Positions 30,687-39,634 of a DNA stretch of 45,691 nucleotides are shown one piece after another (position 1 is the stretch's first letter; every line of letters begins with the position of its first letter). The position numbers and the translations under genes are program-made. The notes below the pieces were generated by a model. The model was not told the DNA's origin and ran no database searches. It saw nothing but the letters and a program-made list of their open reading frames with translations. The DNA is from Methylobacterium brachiatum (lineage in GTDB: Bacteria; Pseudomonadota; Alphaproteobacteria; Rhizobiales; Beijerinckiaceae), in NCBI RefSeq assembly GCF_020523825.1, contig NZ_JAJALK010000029.1, positions 1 to 45,691 of the forward strand. The letters run 5' to 3'.

Positions 30687-31134
30687 ACGGTGGTTTCGCA
30701 CGCTTCCATTGGATGGGTGCGGGTGACGCAGTCGATCAAGACGCCCTGTGCCTCGGCATTGCAGTGTACGAGGAGCTTGCACAGGACGGCTCCGTCGAAG
30801 ACGAGTTGAATACCGGCGATCGTCGCGACGACTTCCGCGACCCAGGCGCGGTCCCCTTGCTCCAGAAAGCGCACAGGGGCCGATATTCTATGTCGTCGCA
30901 GCGCAGCTCGAAATTGGTCAACAACGCAGGCTTGAGAACGATGACGTCATCGATGCGTCTGACCAGGACGGTTTCTGCCGCCGCCCGTTTCCGCGTCACG
31001 ACCTCAATGCACCGATCCGCGCGGGCTGGTACGGTCAGCGTCGGCATGAGGACTAACGCGGCCGAAAGCCACAATCGACCGAGGCCGCGGACGGGAGGCG
31101 GAGCGACCGATCCTGATGTTCCGGCTGGAGCCAA
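30687..31134 (-). pseudogene. Possible exported protein broken by a frameshift
   Basis: The first frame from about 31134 has a hydrophobic stretch (LWLSAALVLMPTLTVPARA) and then CIEVVTRKRAAAETVLVRRI. Around 30870 it turns into Ser/Arg-rich nonsense, while the next frame continues plausibly (RFLEQGDRAWVAEVVATIAG and LLVHCNAEAQGVLIDCV). I infer one gene of about 150 residues with a frameshift. No family was recognised, and it could be two unrelated short frames. Confidence 0.35.
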
Positions 31135-31153
31135 GTGGCAGGCGCGTTACCAG

Positions 31154-31498
31154 TCATGAGCCATCCTCGTCATCCTCCGCTCCGCAGTGCTCGCCCACAT
31201 GGTCGACCATGTCCTTGATGATGCAGCGGACGTGCGCGTCTGTGGCGCCGTAAAAGACCTTCTTGCCCCGTTTCTGCGAGCGCACGAACCGCGCGGCCCG
31301 CAGCAGACGCAGATGATGGCTGACCAGTGACCCGGACAGCTCTACCCGCTGGGCAATATCGCCCACGCAGAGGGGGCCATCGAGACAAACCACGGCGATC
31401 CGTAGGCGGTTGGCGTCCCCGAGGAGGCGAAATATCTCGGCCAGCTCGGCGGCCCGCTCCTCGTCCAGGACCGGCGTCATCGCATGTCCATGAAACAT
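31154..31498 (-). CDS. ArsR/SmtB-family metal-sensing repressor
   Basis: From MFHGHAMTPV the protein has 114 residues with the ArsR winged helix (EIFRLLGDANRLRIAVV; LSGSLVSHHLRLLRAARFV). The alpha-5 ligand set D87, H89, H100, E103 has the spacing of the zinc site in SmtB. C44 in GPLCVGD matches the alpha-3 Cys of SmtB. I therefore expect a Zn(II)/Co(II)-released repressor. The likely operator overlaps its own start region (31490-31530, with the repeated word ATGTT). It diverges from the lipid kinase and cation exchanger genes and is the candidate regulator of both. Confidence 0.92.
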   Translation of the reverse strand: MFHGHAMTPVLDEERAAELAEIFRLLGDANRLRIAVVCLDGPLCVGDIAQRVELSGSLVSHHLRLLRAARFVRSQKRGKKVFYGATDAHVRCIIKDMVDHVGEHCGAEDDEDGS

Positions 31499-31551
31499 TT
31501 GAACATGCGTTTGAGTTACAAACGTGGCCGGCTGAGTCAAGGGAGTGAGCG

Positions 31552-32637
31552 ATGCGAGAGGACGGTTGGGCCACGAGATCCGCACATTGGCCTTCGGCAA
31601 GTCGGCCCAGGGACAGACCGCGGCCCACGGGGGCGGCTTCTGTGGAGCTCCAGGCGGAGTCGCCCACGCAGAGTGAGCCCGGGGGACCAGCGTGCCTACC
31701 CCAGCGTGCCCTCCTGCTCCTGAACTCGCAGAGCCGCAACGGAGGTGGGAGCGCGGCCGAGGCGGCGGTTCGGCGTCTTGAGACCGGAGGCATGACGCTG
31801 ATGCGCCGGCCCATGGGCAGGCAGGCAGACGTCACCCGCGTGATCCGCGAGCTCACCGGCGTCGTGGACGCCATCGTGGTCGGCGGCGGGGATGGGAGTA
31901 TCAACGCCGTCTTGGAGGGTGCGTTAGCCGCCCGGCTACCGCTCGGCATCTTGCCATTGGGTACCGCCAACGATCTTGCCCGCACCCTGGGCATCCCACC
32001 GGATCCCGTCGCGGCGGCCGGGATCATCCAGGCAGGCTACCTTCGCCAAATCGATCTTGGCCGGGTCAACGGACATCTGTTCGCAAATGTGGCGAGCCTC
32101 GGCTTGAGCGTCGAGCTCACGCGCCGCCTCACTGGGGCCCTGAAGCGCCGCTGGGGGCGCCTTGGCTATCCCATCGCGGCCGCCCAGGCGCTGATCCATG
32201 CCAAGCCTTTTTTGGCCGAGGTGCGCTGCGGACAGCGCTCCGAGCGGATGTCGGTCCGGCAGATCGCGGTGGGCAACGGCGTCTTCTACGGCGGGGGGAT
32301 GTCGGTGTACGAGGCGGCACAGATCGATGACGGCTGCCTCGATTTCTACAGCCTGGAGGCGCACCGCCGCTGGTGGCTGCTGCCCGTGTTGCCCTTCCTC
32401 AGGGGCGGACGCCAGCGAGGCCTGCCGGGCGTGCGCGCCTTCTGTACTCTCGACCCCATCCATGTTCGCACCGAGCCGCCATTGCCAATCAATACGGACG
32501 GCGAAATCACGACGATGACGCCAGCAGTCTTCGAGGTTCTACCGAGGGCACTTGCTGTGTTCACTCCTGCGCCCTCGGCGCCAGAGACATTCACTGACCC
32601 TGAGCCGGTCCGAGCACCATCCTGGCGGAGGTTTTAA
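31552..32637 (+). CDS. Diacylglycerol/lipid kinase family protein (YegS/DgkB-like)
   Basis: The ATG at 31552 has GGGAG 7 bases upstream. The kinase motifs are GGGDGSINAV (111-120) and LPLGTANDLAR (134-144), both diagnostic for DAGK-catalytic lipid kinases; FANVASLGLSVELT follows. The first 50 residues are Pro/Arg-rich and match no family, so a start at the GTG at 31642 is possible. It sits directly before the exchanger gene (stop codon and ATG adjacent), so the two are co-transcribed. Confidence 0.9.
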   Translation: MREDGWATRSAHWPSASRPRDRPRPTGAASVELQAESPTQSEPGGPACLPQRALLLLNSQSRNGGGSAAEAAVRRLETGGMTLMRRPMGRQADVTRVIRELTGVVDAIVVGGGDGSINAVLEGALAARLPLGILPLGTANDLARTLGIPPDPVAAAGIIQAGYLRQIDLGRVNGHLFANVASLGLSVELTRRLTGALKRRWGRLGYPIAAAQALIHAKPFLAEVRCGQRSERMSVRQIAVGNGVFYGGGMSVYEAAQIDDGCLDFYSLEAHRRWWLLPVLPFLRGGRQRGLPGVRAFCTLDPIHVRTEPPLPINTDGEITTMTPAVFEVLPRALAVFTPAPSAPETFTDPEPVRAPSWRRF

Positions 32638-33909
32638 ATGCAACGTTTCCTGATGCTGGTGGCAGTCGCGGTGCTGGCGGCGATACCGGCGCTTGCACTT
32701 CGCCTGACGGGGGCAAAGATCGGACCTATCGGCGAGACTGCGGCCTACGGCGTCGCAATCCTGTCGGCCGGCTTTCTGCTGTCGTGGGGAGCCGAGGCGG
32801 CGGAACGGCACATCTCGCAAGGCCTGATCATTGCCGTCGTCGCTTTGGTGACGGTCCTGCCCGAGTACGCGGTCGACCTGTACTACGCCTTCCAGGCCGG
32901 CAAGGCAGGCCCTGAGTCGCAGTACGTCCATTACGCCGCCGCCAATATGACCGGGGCGAACCGGCTTCTGGTCGGCCTTGGCTGGCCCTTGCTCGTAGTG
33001 ATTCACTGGGCACGCGGTGGTGGCCGCACCGTCGAGCTGTCGCGTGGTAATGCGGTCGAGATCTCCTTCCTTCTTTTGGCGAGCCTGTACGCCTTCGTCA
33101 TTGTCCTGAAGGACAGCATCACGCTCCTCGACTTCGCTGTGCTAGCCGCGATCTTCGGAGCTTATGTCTGGCGCGTGCACGGTGCGCCCGGAGCGGACGA
33201 GGACGAGGACGAGGAACCTGGGCCAGCCGCGGCGATGAACACATTACCGATCCGGACGCAGTGGGCTGTCATGGCCGGGCTGACTCTTGGCGCCTGCGTG
33301 ATCATTCTCGCCTCGGCCGAGCCGTTTGCCGAGGGCATGGTGCGCTCCGGCCGCCTTCTCGGCCTCAACGAGTTCCTCTTGATCCAATGGCTGGCTCCCC
33401 TGGCGAGCGAGGCGCCGGCCGTCACGGTGGCGGTCCTGTTCGTACTCGCGGGCCGTGCCGCCAACGGGCTCGGCGCCCTGGTTAGCGATAAGATCAACCA
33501 ATGGACGCTGCTTGTGGGCATGCTGCCGCTGGCCCTGAGCCTCGGTGCGGGCACGGTGGCGGCCCTGCCACTCGATGCGCGCCAAGCCGAGGAGTTCTTC
33601 CTAACGGCCGCGCAGTCGCTGTTTGCCCTGGCGCTGCTCCTCCGCCTGCGTCTCGGTCTAGGGTCAGCCCTGGCGTTAACAGGATTGTTTGGCGTGCAGG
33701 TCGGGCTTGCCTTTGCCTACCGGAACGACGAGGCGCGCACGGTTGCGACGCTGACCATGCTTGCTTGGATCTATCTGGGATTGGCCGCCATCCTGTTCCT
33801 CGTGAATGGCCGGCACCTGCTCGGCCTCTTGCGCACCGCCCTTCCGGAGCGACGGACGGAGGAGACGGGCTCGCCGAAAGAGTTCGAGCCGGGGGGCGGT
33901 CAGCGTTGA
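32638..33909 (+). CDS. CaCA-family cation/Ca2+ exchanger
   Basis: This membrane protein of 423 residues has about ten helices and two alpha-repeats: SWGAEAAERHISQGLIIAVV with VTVLPEYAVDL, and APLASEAPAVTVAVLFVLAG with NGLGALVSDKINQWTLLVG. These are the ion-binding repeats of Na+/Ca2+ and H+/cation exchangers (YrbG-like). An acidic loop DEDEDEEPG (about 186-194) between the halves may bind cations. Placed after a lipid kinase and opposite a SmtB-type regulator, it may export a divalent metal rather than Ca2+; this is inference. Confidence 0.88.
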   Translation: MQRFLMLVAVAVLAAIPALALRLTGAKIGPIGETAAYGVAILSAGFLLSWGAEAAERHISQGLIIAVVALVTVLPEYAVDLYYAFQAGKAGPESQYVHYAAANMTGANRLLVGLGWPLLVVIHWARGGGRTVELSRGNAVEISFLLLASLYAFVIVLKDSITLLDFAVLAAIFGAYVWRVHGAPGADEDEDEEPGPAAAMNTLPIRTQWAVMAGLTLGACVIILASAEPFAEGMVRSGRLLGLNEFLLIQWLAPLASEAPAVTVAVLFVLAGRAANGLGALVSDKINQWTLLVGMLPLALSLGAGTVAALPLDARQAEEFFLTAAQSLFALALLLRLRLGLGSALALTGLFGVQVGLAFAYRNDEARTVATLTMLAWIYLGLAAILFLVNGRHLLGLLRTALPERRTEETGSPKEFEPGGGQR

Positions 33910-33976
33910 GCGGACTGGGCGGCGGTCTCCCGAGCAGCCCCGTCCGGTCATCGAGACGCCCGCCCGATGCCGCGCG

Positions 33977-34408
33977 TCAGCGCGCGAGTTCCGTCACCTC
34001 CCAATCGTCCCCGACATTCTGGCAGGCCGTGCCGCGGACCTGGACAGTGCGCCGCGCCTCATCGACGGTGGCCAGGAAGGCGCGGCAGATCCTACCCTCG
34101 CGCACGACCGGCAGGGCGGTCGGCGCGATGCTGCCCTTGCGGCCGGAGGCTGGGTTGTCCCACCGCACGCGCAGGCCGTTGCCGCTGGGCTCCAGGGCGA
34201 GGCCGAGAATGCCGTGGGCTCTGCGCCAATCCTCCTCGTCCAATCCCGGCAGCGACAGGCGCGCATTGCGCTTTGGGTCGGGTCCTTCAGCGCCGGGCGG
34301 GCTATTAATCGGCAGGGAGATTGCGCAGGCGGGCAAAGCTAGGATCAGAAGCATCGCGCCGACTTGGTGCAGGCGGAAAGAGGCCGGTAAGGATTGGAGA
34401 AGCGACAT
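33977..34408 (-). CDS. Lipoprotein, 17-kDa surface-antigen-like (RT0821 type)
   Basis: From the ATG at 34408 the product has 143 residues. It has a signal peptide with lipobox LALPAC (Cys about residue 27) and a C-terminal pattern VRWDNPASGRKGSI, then REGRICRAFLAT and VRGTACQNVGDDWEV, typical of the alphaproteobacterial 17-kDa surface-antigen family. It is probably anchored to the outer membrane. It converges on the exchanger gene. Confidence 0.75.
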   Translation of the reverse strand: MSLLQSLPASFRLHQVGAMLLILALPACAISLPINSPPGAEGPDPKRNARLSLPGLDEEDWRRAHGILGLALEPSGNGLRVRWDNPASGRKGSIAPTALPVVREGRICRAFLATVDEARRTVQVRGTACQNVGDDWEVTELAR

Positions 34409-34750
34409 GAAGTAGCTTGCCGAGATCGGAGGAGAGGGGAAGACGAGGTAGACCGGGGAGCCGGGGAGTGTCCCTGCTCCGAATTCCCGGGCCTGACGCG
34501 CCCCCTCGTGCACGGCAGTCAGTGCCGGTTCATTGGCGTGGATCTACGCTTTGGGAGCGATCATCACGGACTGTAGTGGCATCGAGCTGACCCCAGGCGA
34601 AGGAAACCAGCCGGCTCGGACTCGGTCCCGCAGCTGCTCGACCTAGATGTGGGCTCCGGCTGATAATTTCCTTCGCCCGACATCAGCCGGGGCCCGGCGG
34701 GGTGCCAGCATCCGGCCCCCCCCCCCGCAGAGCTCAGAACGGACGGGTCT
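34409..34750. other. Intergenic with hairpin and C-tract
   Basis: No gene is supported. CCGGCTGAT (34656-34664) and ATCAGCCGG (34682-34690) form a 9-bp stem with a 17-base loop, a possible terminator for the minus-strand lipoprotein gene that ends at 34751. A run of eleven C lies at 34716-34726. Confidence 0.5.
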
Positions 34751-35134
34751 TTATTCATGGCGGATTGCGTCCCCATACTGGAACCCGGCGGTGCTGCCGT
34801 CGCCCATCTGGAATGTCCCGGCCCCGGCAAACGAACTTGTCCCGGCGGCCGGTCCAACGCCGCGCTGACCGTTCGAGCAACTCACGTTGGTTGATGCCTG
34901 CGTCCCCGCCCCAGATGGGTGAAAGTTGCCGCTGCAGGCTAGCCGCCCATCGGTTGCATAGAACGTGCGCCTAAGCAGCCGGGTGGTCACGCTGCCTTTC
35001 AGGTGCTCCCCTGAGGAAAGCTGGATGACGAGCGGCACCGTCGCGTAACCGGGAACTGGGGGAATTCCACTACAGTTTGCAAGCGCTGCAGCCAATCCCA
35101 GTACACATGCAAGCCTCCTCCAGCCAATCATCAT
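34751..35134 (-). CDS. Small lipoprotein, unknown function
   Basis: AGGAG before the ATG at 35134 fixes the start. The 127 residues begin with a lipoprotein signal (RRLACVLGLAAALANCSG; lipid-bearing Cys about residue 21). The mature part has strands such as VPLVIQLSSGEHLKGSVTTR and a Gly-rich end, with two further Cys (LACSGNF, VSCSNGQ) that could form a disulfide. No family was recognised with confidence. Confidence 0.7.
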   Translation of the reverse strand: MMIGWRRLACVLGLAAALANCSGIPPVPGYATVPLVIQLSSGEHLKGSVTTRLLRRTFYATDGRLACSGNFHPSGAGTQASTNVSCSNGQRGVGPAAGTSSFAGAGTFQMGDGSTAGFQYGDAIRHE

Positions 35135-35290
35135 GAGCTCTCCTTGGTTAAGTCGCTCCGACAAATGCCAGCTTGCTTCCGTGACGGTTCGGTCAATAAC
35201 TGAGGAATGAACCAGTTCTCGACTATATCGATCAGGCATGCCCATGGTCGTCGGCCCTGGCGAGTCCACGTTATCTGAGTGCCTTCGCAT

Positions 35291-35644
35291 TTAAATGCCG
35301 GGCCCGCGCAAGCGACGGTAAAGTGCTCGCACGGCGTCCATGTAGTCTTGCTCCGGGTTCTTACTGCAAAAGACCCGCAGGAAATCTACCTGCCCCTGAA
35401 GCGGAAAGGAGCGCGGCGTCAGATCCAGGCCTTCATCCAAGCCTGCGGGAGCGCGAATGAGCGCGCCGCTCATGAATCCTTGCGCCCAAGCGAAGTAGTA
35501 GAGTTCGGCCGTTTGGGTCGCGGCAATCTCCTCGTTGAATTCGGCACACGTTTGAGCGCCGAGGCCGACGATCTTGGCCGTCGGTTGCGCCTGCCCGGAC
35601 GTCGCGATTGCGATACCGAGGGCCGCTATTAGTGTCCTGCGCAT
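35291..35644 (-). CDS. Small periplasmic protein, unknown
   Basis: This 117-residue protein starts MRRTLIAALGIAIATSGQAQ (signal peptide) after GGAAG. The mature domain has CAEFNEEIAATQTAELYYFA, then WAQGFMSGALIRA and a later FCSKNPEQDYMDAVRALY, so it has two Cys and a conserved-looking YxxWAQGxxSG. That pattern recalls Rap1a/HdeA-like small periplasmic helical proteins, but I am not sure. It is the second of three exported minus-strand genes in a row. Confidence 0.65.
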   Translation of the reverse strand: MRRTLIAALGIAIATSGQAQPTAKIVGLGAQTCAEFNEEIAATQTAELYYFAWAQGFMSGALIRAPAGLDEGLDLTPRSFPLQGQVDFLRVFCSKNPEQDYMDAVRALYRRLRGPGI

Positions 35645-35715
35645 CGACACTTCCTTTCGCTTCAGGATGGCGGGATAAATTCGGCCGGCGCCGGTGGCCG
35701 CCATTCAGCGCATGG

Positions 35716-36273
35716 TCACGGCGCCGTGCGCCGTTCCCAGGGTTCGAGTAGGTCGGAGGTATGAACGGTGGCGGGATGCCCGGTCGCGGCTTTGTGTGCC
35801 AGCGAACACCTTTCATAGAGTTCGCCCGAAGCGACCATGATGATGCGCTTCCCGCCGCCCACGACGGGGCGAACTGCCAGGAGCGTCCGCCCGTCCGGCC
35901 AAACCGTGGCTTGTGGCGTTCCACCCACCCGCGGCTCACCGTAGCGTCGGATCCCTTCCTGGTAGATGGCAGCGTAGGCCGGCGGGATCTCGCTCTCCGC
36001 GAAAGTCCGGCTGACCCAGATAATCTGCTGCAGGCCCTCGGCCTGGCAGACTTCGAGCACGACCTGCTGCGTGTCTCGCCCGGATGCTGGCGGTTGGTCG
36101 TGGAAATAGAACAGGGCCGTGATGTTGGCTTCGCGATCTATCATGGATGGTCGCGGAACGGTCGTCACAGGCCCCCAGGATAAACCAAACGGTGCATCCT
36201 CGGCTCGCGTGAGAACCGTGCTGCTTACCCAGAAGAGCGTCAACGCGAACACGTAGCGGATCTTTGTCAGCAT
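35716..36273 (-). CDS. Exported protein, unknown
   Basis: This 185-residue protein has a signal peptide (about 1-24, MLTKIRYVFALTLFWVSSTV..). The mature part includes FGLSWGP near its start, QVVLEVCQAEGLQQIIWVSR and IYQEGIRRYGEPR, a pattern seen in small alphaproteobacterial exported proteins that begin with a PFGLxWG segment. No enzyme motif is visible. It follows the RND gene on the same strand after about 88 bases and might be a late member of the metal operon. Confidence 0.65.
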   Translation of the reverse strand: MLTKIRYVFALTLFWVSSTVLTRAEDAPFGLSWGPVTTVPRPSMIDREANITALFYFHDQPPASGRDTQQVVLEVCQAEGLQQIIWVSRTFAESEIPPAYAAIYQEGIRRYGEPRVGGTPQATVWPDGRTLLAVRPVVGGGKRIIMVASGELYERCSLAHKAATGHPATVHTSDLLEPWERRTAP

Positions 36274-36361
36274 ACCGCGTGCTCTCCCCGAAGAGGCGCA
36301 GTTAGAGCCACATTCCGATCCTCGCCTGAGATGTGAGGCCCCCGAGGCAACATACGCCGTT

Positions 36362-39300
36362 TCACTCTGCGGCTGACCGCAAGGGTGGATAGGTGCGATC
36401 CTTAACCTCCTGCTTCACCGAGGGCTTCGGGGTCTCCTTGCCGCCGAAGCGCGCGTACAGCGCGGGCAGCACGATGAGGGTGAGCAACGTGGCGCTGATC
36501 AGGCCGCCGATGACGACGGTGGCGAGCGGCCGCTGTATCTCCGCCCCGGTCTCCGTCGCCAATGCCATCGGCACGAAGCCGAGGGAGGCCACGAGCGCTG
36601 TCATCGCCACGGGGCGCAGCCGGGTCATGGCGCCTTCCAGGATGGCCTCACGCTTCGGGCGCCCCTCCGCAATGAGCTGCTTGATGAAGGTCAGCATCAC
36701 CAAGCCGTTCAGCACCGCCACACCGGAGAGCGCGATGAAGCCGACTGCTGCCGGCACCGAGAACGGCATGCCTCGTAGCCACAGAGCGGCAATACCGCCC
36801 GTGAGCGCCAGCGGCACCGCGCTGAACACCAGGAGGGCATCCCGGGGCGATCCAAGCGCCGAGTAGAGCAGCAGGAAGATGAGGAAGAAGCAGACCGGCA
36901 CGACCACTATCAGGCGCTTGCGCGCCGAGGCGAGGTTCTCGAATTGCCCACCCCAGCTGACGCTATAGCCTGACGGCAATTGTACCTCGCGCGCGACCTT
37001 TGCTTGCGCTTCAGCCACGAGCGAGCCGATGTCGCGCCCACGGACGTTGGCGGTGACCACGACCCGGCGCCTGCCGTTCTCGCGGCTGATCTGGTTCGGC
37101 CCTTCTGTCACTGAGAACGACGCCACCTGCTTCAGGAGCACGGAGGCCGCGCGTCCGTTCGGGCCAAGCGGCAGGGATACCGGGATATTCTCTAATGCCT
37201 CGCGGTCCTCTCGGACTTTATCCGTGAGGCGTACCACGATAGGGAAACGCCGATCGCCTTCGAACACCATGCCAGCATCCCTACCGCCGATGGCCGTGCC
37301 GATGACCTCCTGAATGGCTCCGGTGCTGAGCCCAAGGCGCGCGGCCTCCACCTTGTTGATCTTGATCTCCAGAAACGGCAGCCCTTGCGTCTGCTCGACC
37401 TTGACGTCTTCGGCGCCCTGCGTCGCGCGCAAAATTGAAGCGACTTGGTTGGCTGCTCTCAGCATCGGCTCGAACTCGTCGCCGAACACCTTGACGGCGA
37501 GATCGCCGCGCGTGCCGGCGAGGAGTTCGTTGAAGCGCAGCTGGATTGGCTGCGAAAACTCCAGGACGTTGCCGGCCAAGCCTCCGACCGCCTTCTCGAT
37601 CTGCTCCTGAAGCTCGGCCTTGGACAGTTCCGGATCCGGCCATTGCTCCTGGGGCTTCAGGATTACGAAGGTGTCAGACGCGTTCTGAGGCATCGGATCG
37701 GAGGCGACCTCGGCCGTGCCCGTCTTCGAGAACACGTACGCGACCTGGGGGAACTGGCTCACCGCCTGCTCAATCTTAAGCTGCATCGCTTGTGACTGAG
37801 AGACCGAGGTCGAGGGAATGCGCAACGCGTTCATCGCGATGCTCTTCTCGTCGAGCGTCGGAATGAATTCCGCGCCGAGCCGGCTAAAGAGGAAACCCGC
37901 CCCGGCGAGCAGCAGCAGCGAGCCTAGGATGAACACCATCGGTGCCCGCACGGCCCCAGCAAGGGCCGGACGGTACGCCGCCTTGAAGCCTCGGATGATG
38001 AGGTTGTCCGTCTCGGTGACCTTTCCGGTGATCACGATGGCGATCATCGCCGGGACAAAGGTAAGCGACAGCACAAAGGCCGAGACGAGCGCGATGATGA
38101 CGGTCAGCGCCATCGGCTCGAACATCTTACCCTCGACGCCCGTGAAGGTCAGGAGCGGCACGTAGACCAGGATGATGATCGCCTGCCCGAATAGCGACGG
38201 CTTGATCATCTCCTCGGCCGAGGCCCGTACCGTGGCGAGCCGCTCCTCCAGGTCGAGTTTGCGCCCGAGTTCGTGCTGCTTTTCGGCGAGGTGGCGCAGC
38301 GAGTTCTCGGCGATGATCACGGCGCCGTCGACGATGAGGCCGAAGTCGAGGGCGCCGAGGCTCATCAAGTTGGCCGAGATCTTGGCCTCGACCATGCCGG
38401 TCATGGTCATCAGCATCGCCACCGGGATAACCAGGGCGGTGATGATGGCAGCCCGGATGTTGCCGAGCAGTAGGAACAGGATGACGATGACGAGCGTCGC
38501 GCCCTCGGCCAAGTTCCTGGCCACGGTCTTGATGGTGGCCTCGACCAGCAGGGTGCGGTTAAGAACCGTCTGAACCTCGATGCCCGGCGGCAGCGAGCGC
38601 CGGATCTCGTTCATCTTGGCATCGACCGCGGCGGAGACCGTGCGACTGTTCTCGCCGATCAGCATCAGGGCGGTGCCGATCACGACCTCCCGCCCGTTCT
38701 CGCTGCCAGACCCAGTGCGCAGGTCGCGCCCGATCCGGACCGTGGCGATATCCTTGATCCGGACCGGTACGCCGCCACGGGTGGTGACGACCACGTCGCC
38801 GATCTCATCCATGTTTTCCAGGCGACCGGCGGCGCGCACGACGTAGCCTTCGCCGTTGTCCTCCAGATAACGGGCACCCTGGTTGGCGTTGTTGGCCTGG
38901 AGCGCCCGGGCGACATCGCCGAACGAAAGATCGAGAGCCGTCAGCTTCGTGGGGTCGGGCTGAACGTGGTACTGCTTCTCGTAGCCGCCGATGCCGTCTA
39001 CGCCGGCCACGCCCGGTACGGTCTTGATCTGCAGGCGAATGATCCAGTCCTGGACCGTGCGGAGATACGCGGACCGCTCCAGCTCGGTCTTGAGCCGCTG
39101 CCCCTCCGGGGTCAGATAGCTACCGTCCGACTGCCAGCCAGGCTTGCCGTCCACGACCGGTGCACCCTCGCCCGGTTGCTTGTAGTGCACCGACCACATG
39201 TAGATCTCGCCCAGCCCCGTCGAGATCGGCCCCATCTGCGGCTCGGCTCCGGGCGGCAGCGAGGCCTTCGCTTGACTCAAGCGCTCACCGACCTGCTGAC

Positions 39301-39619
39301 GAGCGAAATAGATGTCGAGCTTCTCGTTGAAGACCGCAGTGACCTGCGAGAAGCCGTTGCGCGACATGGAGCGCGTATATTCGAGGCCCTTGATGCCGGC
39401 GAGCGCTGTTTCGACCGGGTAGGTGACCTGCTTCTCGATATCGACCGGCGAGTAGGACGGTGCGACGGTGTTGATCTGCACCTGGTTGTTGGTGATGTCC
39501 GGCACCGCGTCGATGGGGAGCTTGGTCAAGGAGAACGCGCCAAAGCCGGCAGCGAGCAGCGACAGGAGAACCACGAGCCAGCGCTGGTGGACCGAGAAGT
39601 CGAGGATACGACTGATCAT
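36362..39619 (-). CDS. czcA: CzcA/CusA-type heavy-metal RND efflux pump
   Basis: This inner-membrane proton antiporter of 1085 residues is of the HME-RND family. It has the family start MISRILDFSVHQRWLVVLLS, the two large periplasmic loops and twelve predicted membrane helices. The TM4 motif ALDFGLIVDGAVIIAENS carries D425, D431 and E438, matching the proton/cation residues of CzcA. It exports Zn/Cd/Co-type divalent metals with CzcB and an outer-membrane CzcC-type channel; no czcC is in the window. It begins 15 bases after czcB. Confidence 0.95.
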   Translation of the reverse strand: MISRILDFSVHQRWLVVLLSLLAAGFGAFSLTKLPIDAVPDITNNQVQINTVAPSYSPVDIEKQVTYPVETALAGIKGLEYTRSMSRNGFSQVTAVFNEKLDIYFARQQVGERLSQAKASLPPGAEPQMGPISTGLGEIYMWSVHYKQPGEGAPVVDGKPGWQSDGSYLTPEGQRLKTELERSAYLRTVQDWIIRLQIKTVPGVAGVDGIGGYEKQYHVQPDPTKLTALDLSFGDVARALQANNANQGARYLEDNGEGYVVRAAGRLENMDEIGDVVVTTRGGVPVRIKDIATVRIGRDLRTGSGSENGREVVIGTALMLIGENSRTVSAAVDAKMNEIRRSLPPGIEVQTVLNRTLLVEATIKTVARNLAEGATLVIVILFLLLGNIRAAIITALVIPVAMLMTMTGMVEAKISANLMSLGALDFGLIVDGAVIIAENSLRHLAEKQHELGRKLDLEERLATVRASAEEMIKPSLFGQAIIILVYVPLLTFTGVEGKMFEPMALTVIIALVSAFVLSLTFVPAMIAIVITGKVTETDNLIIRGFKAAYRPALAGAVRAPMVFILGSLLLLAGAGFLFSRLGAEFIPTLDEKSIAMNALRIPSTSVSQSQAMQLKIEQAVSQFPQVAYVFSKTGTAEVASDPMPQNASDTFVILKPQEQWPDPELSKAELQEQIEKAVGGLAGNVLEFSQPIQLRFNELLAGTRGDLAVKVFGDEFEPMLRAANQVASILRATQGAEDVKVEQTQGLPFLEIKINKVEAARLGLSTGAIQEVIGTAIGGRDAGMVFEGDRRFPIVVRLTDKVREDREALENIPVSLPLGPNGRAASVLLKQVASFSVTEGPNQISRENGRRRVVVTANVRGRDIGSLVAEAQAKVAREVQLPSGYSVSWGGQFENLASARKRLIVVVPVCFFLIFLLLYSALGSPRDALLVFSAVPLALTGGIAALWLRGMPFSVPAAVGFIALSGVAVLNGLVMLTFIKQLIAEGRPKREAILEGAMTRLRPVAMTALVASLGFVPMALATETGAEIQRPLATVVIGGLISATLLTLIVLPALYARFGGKETPKPSVKQEVKDRTYPPLRSAAE

Positions 39620-39634
39620 GGCTGTGCTCCTCGG

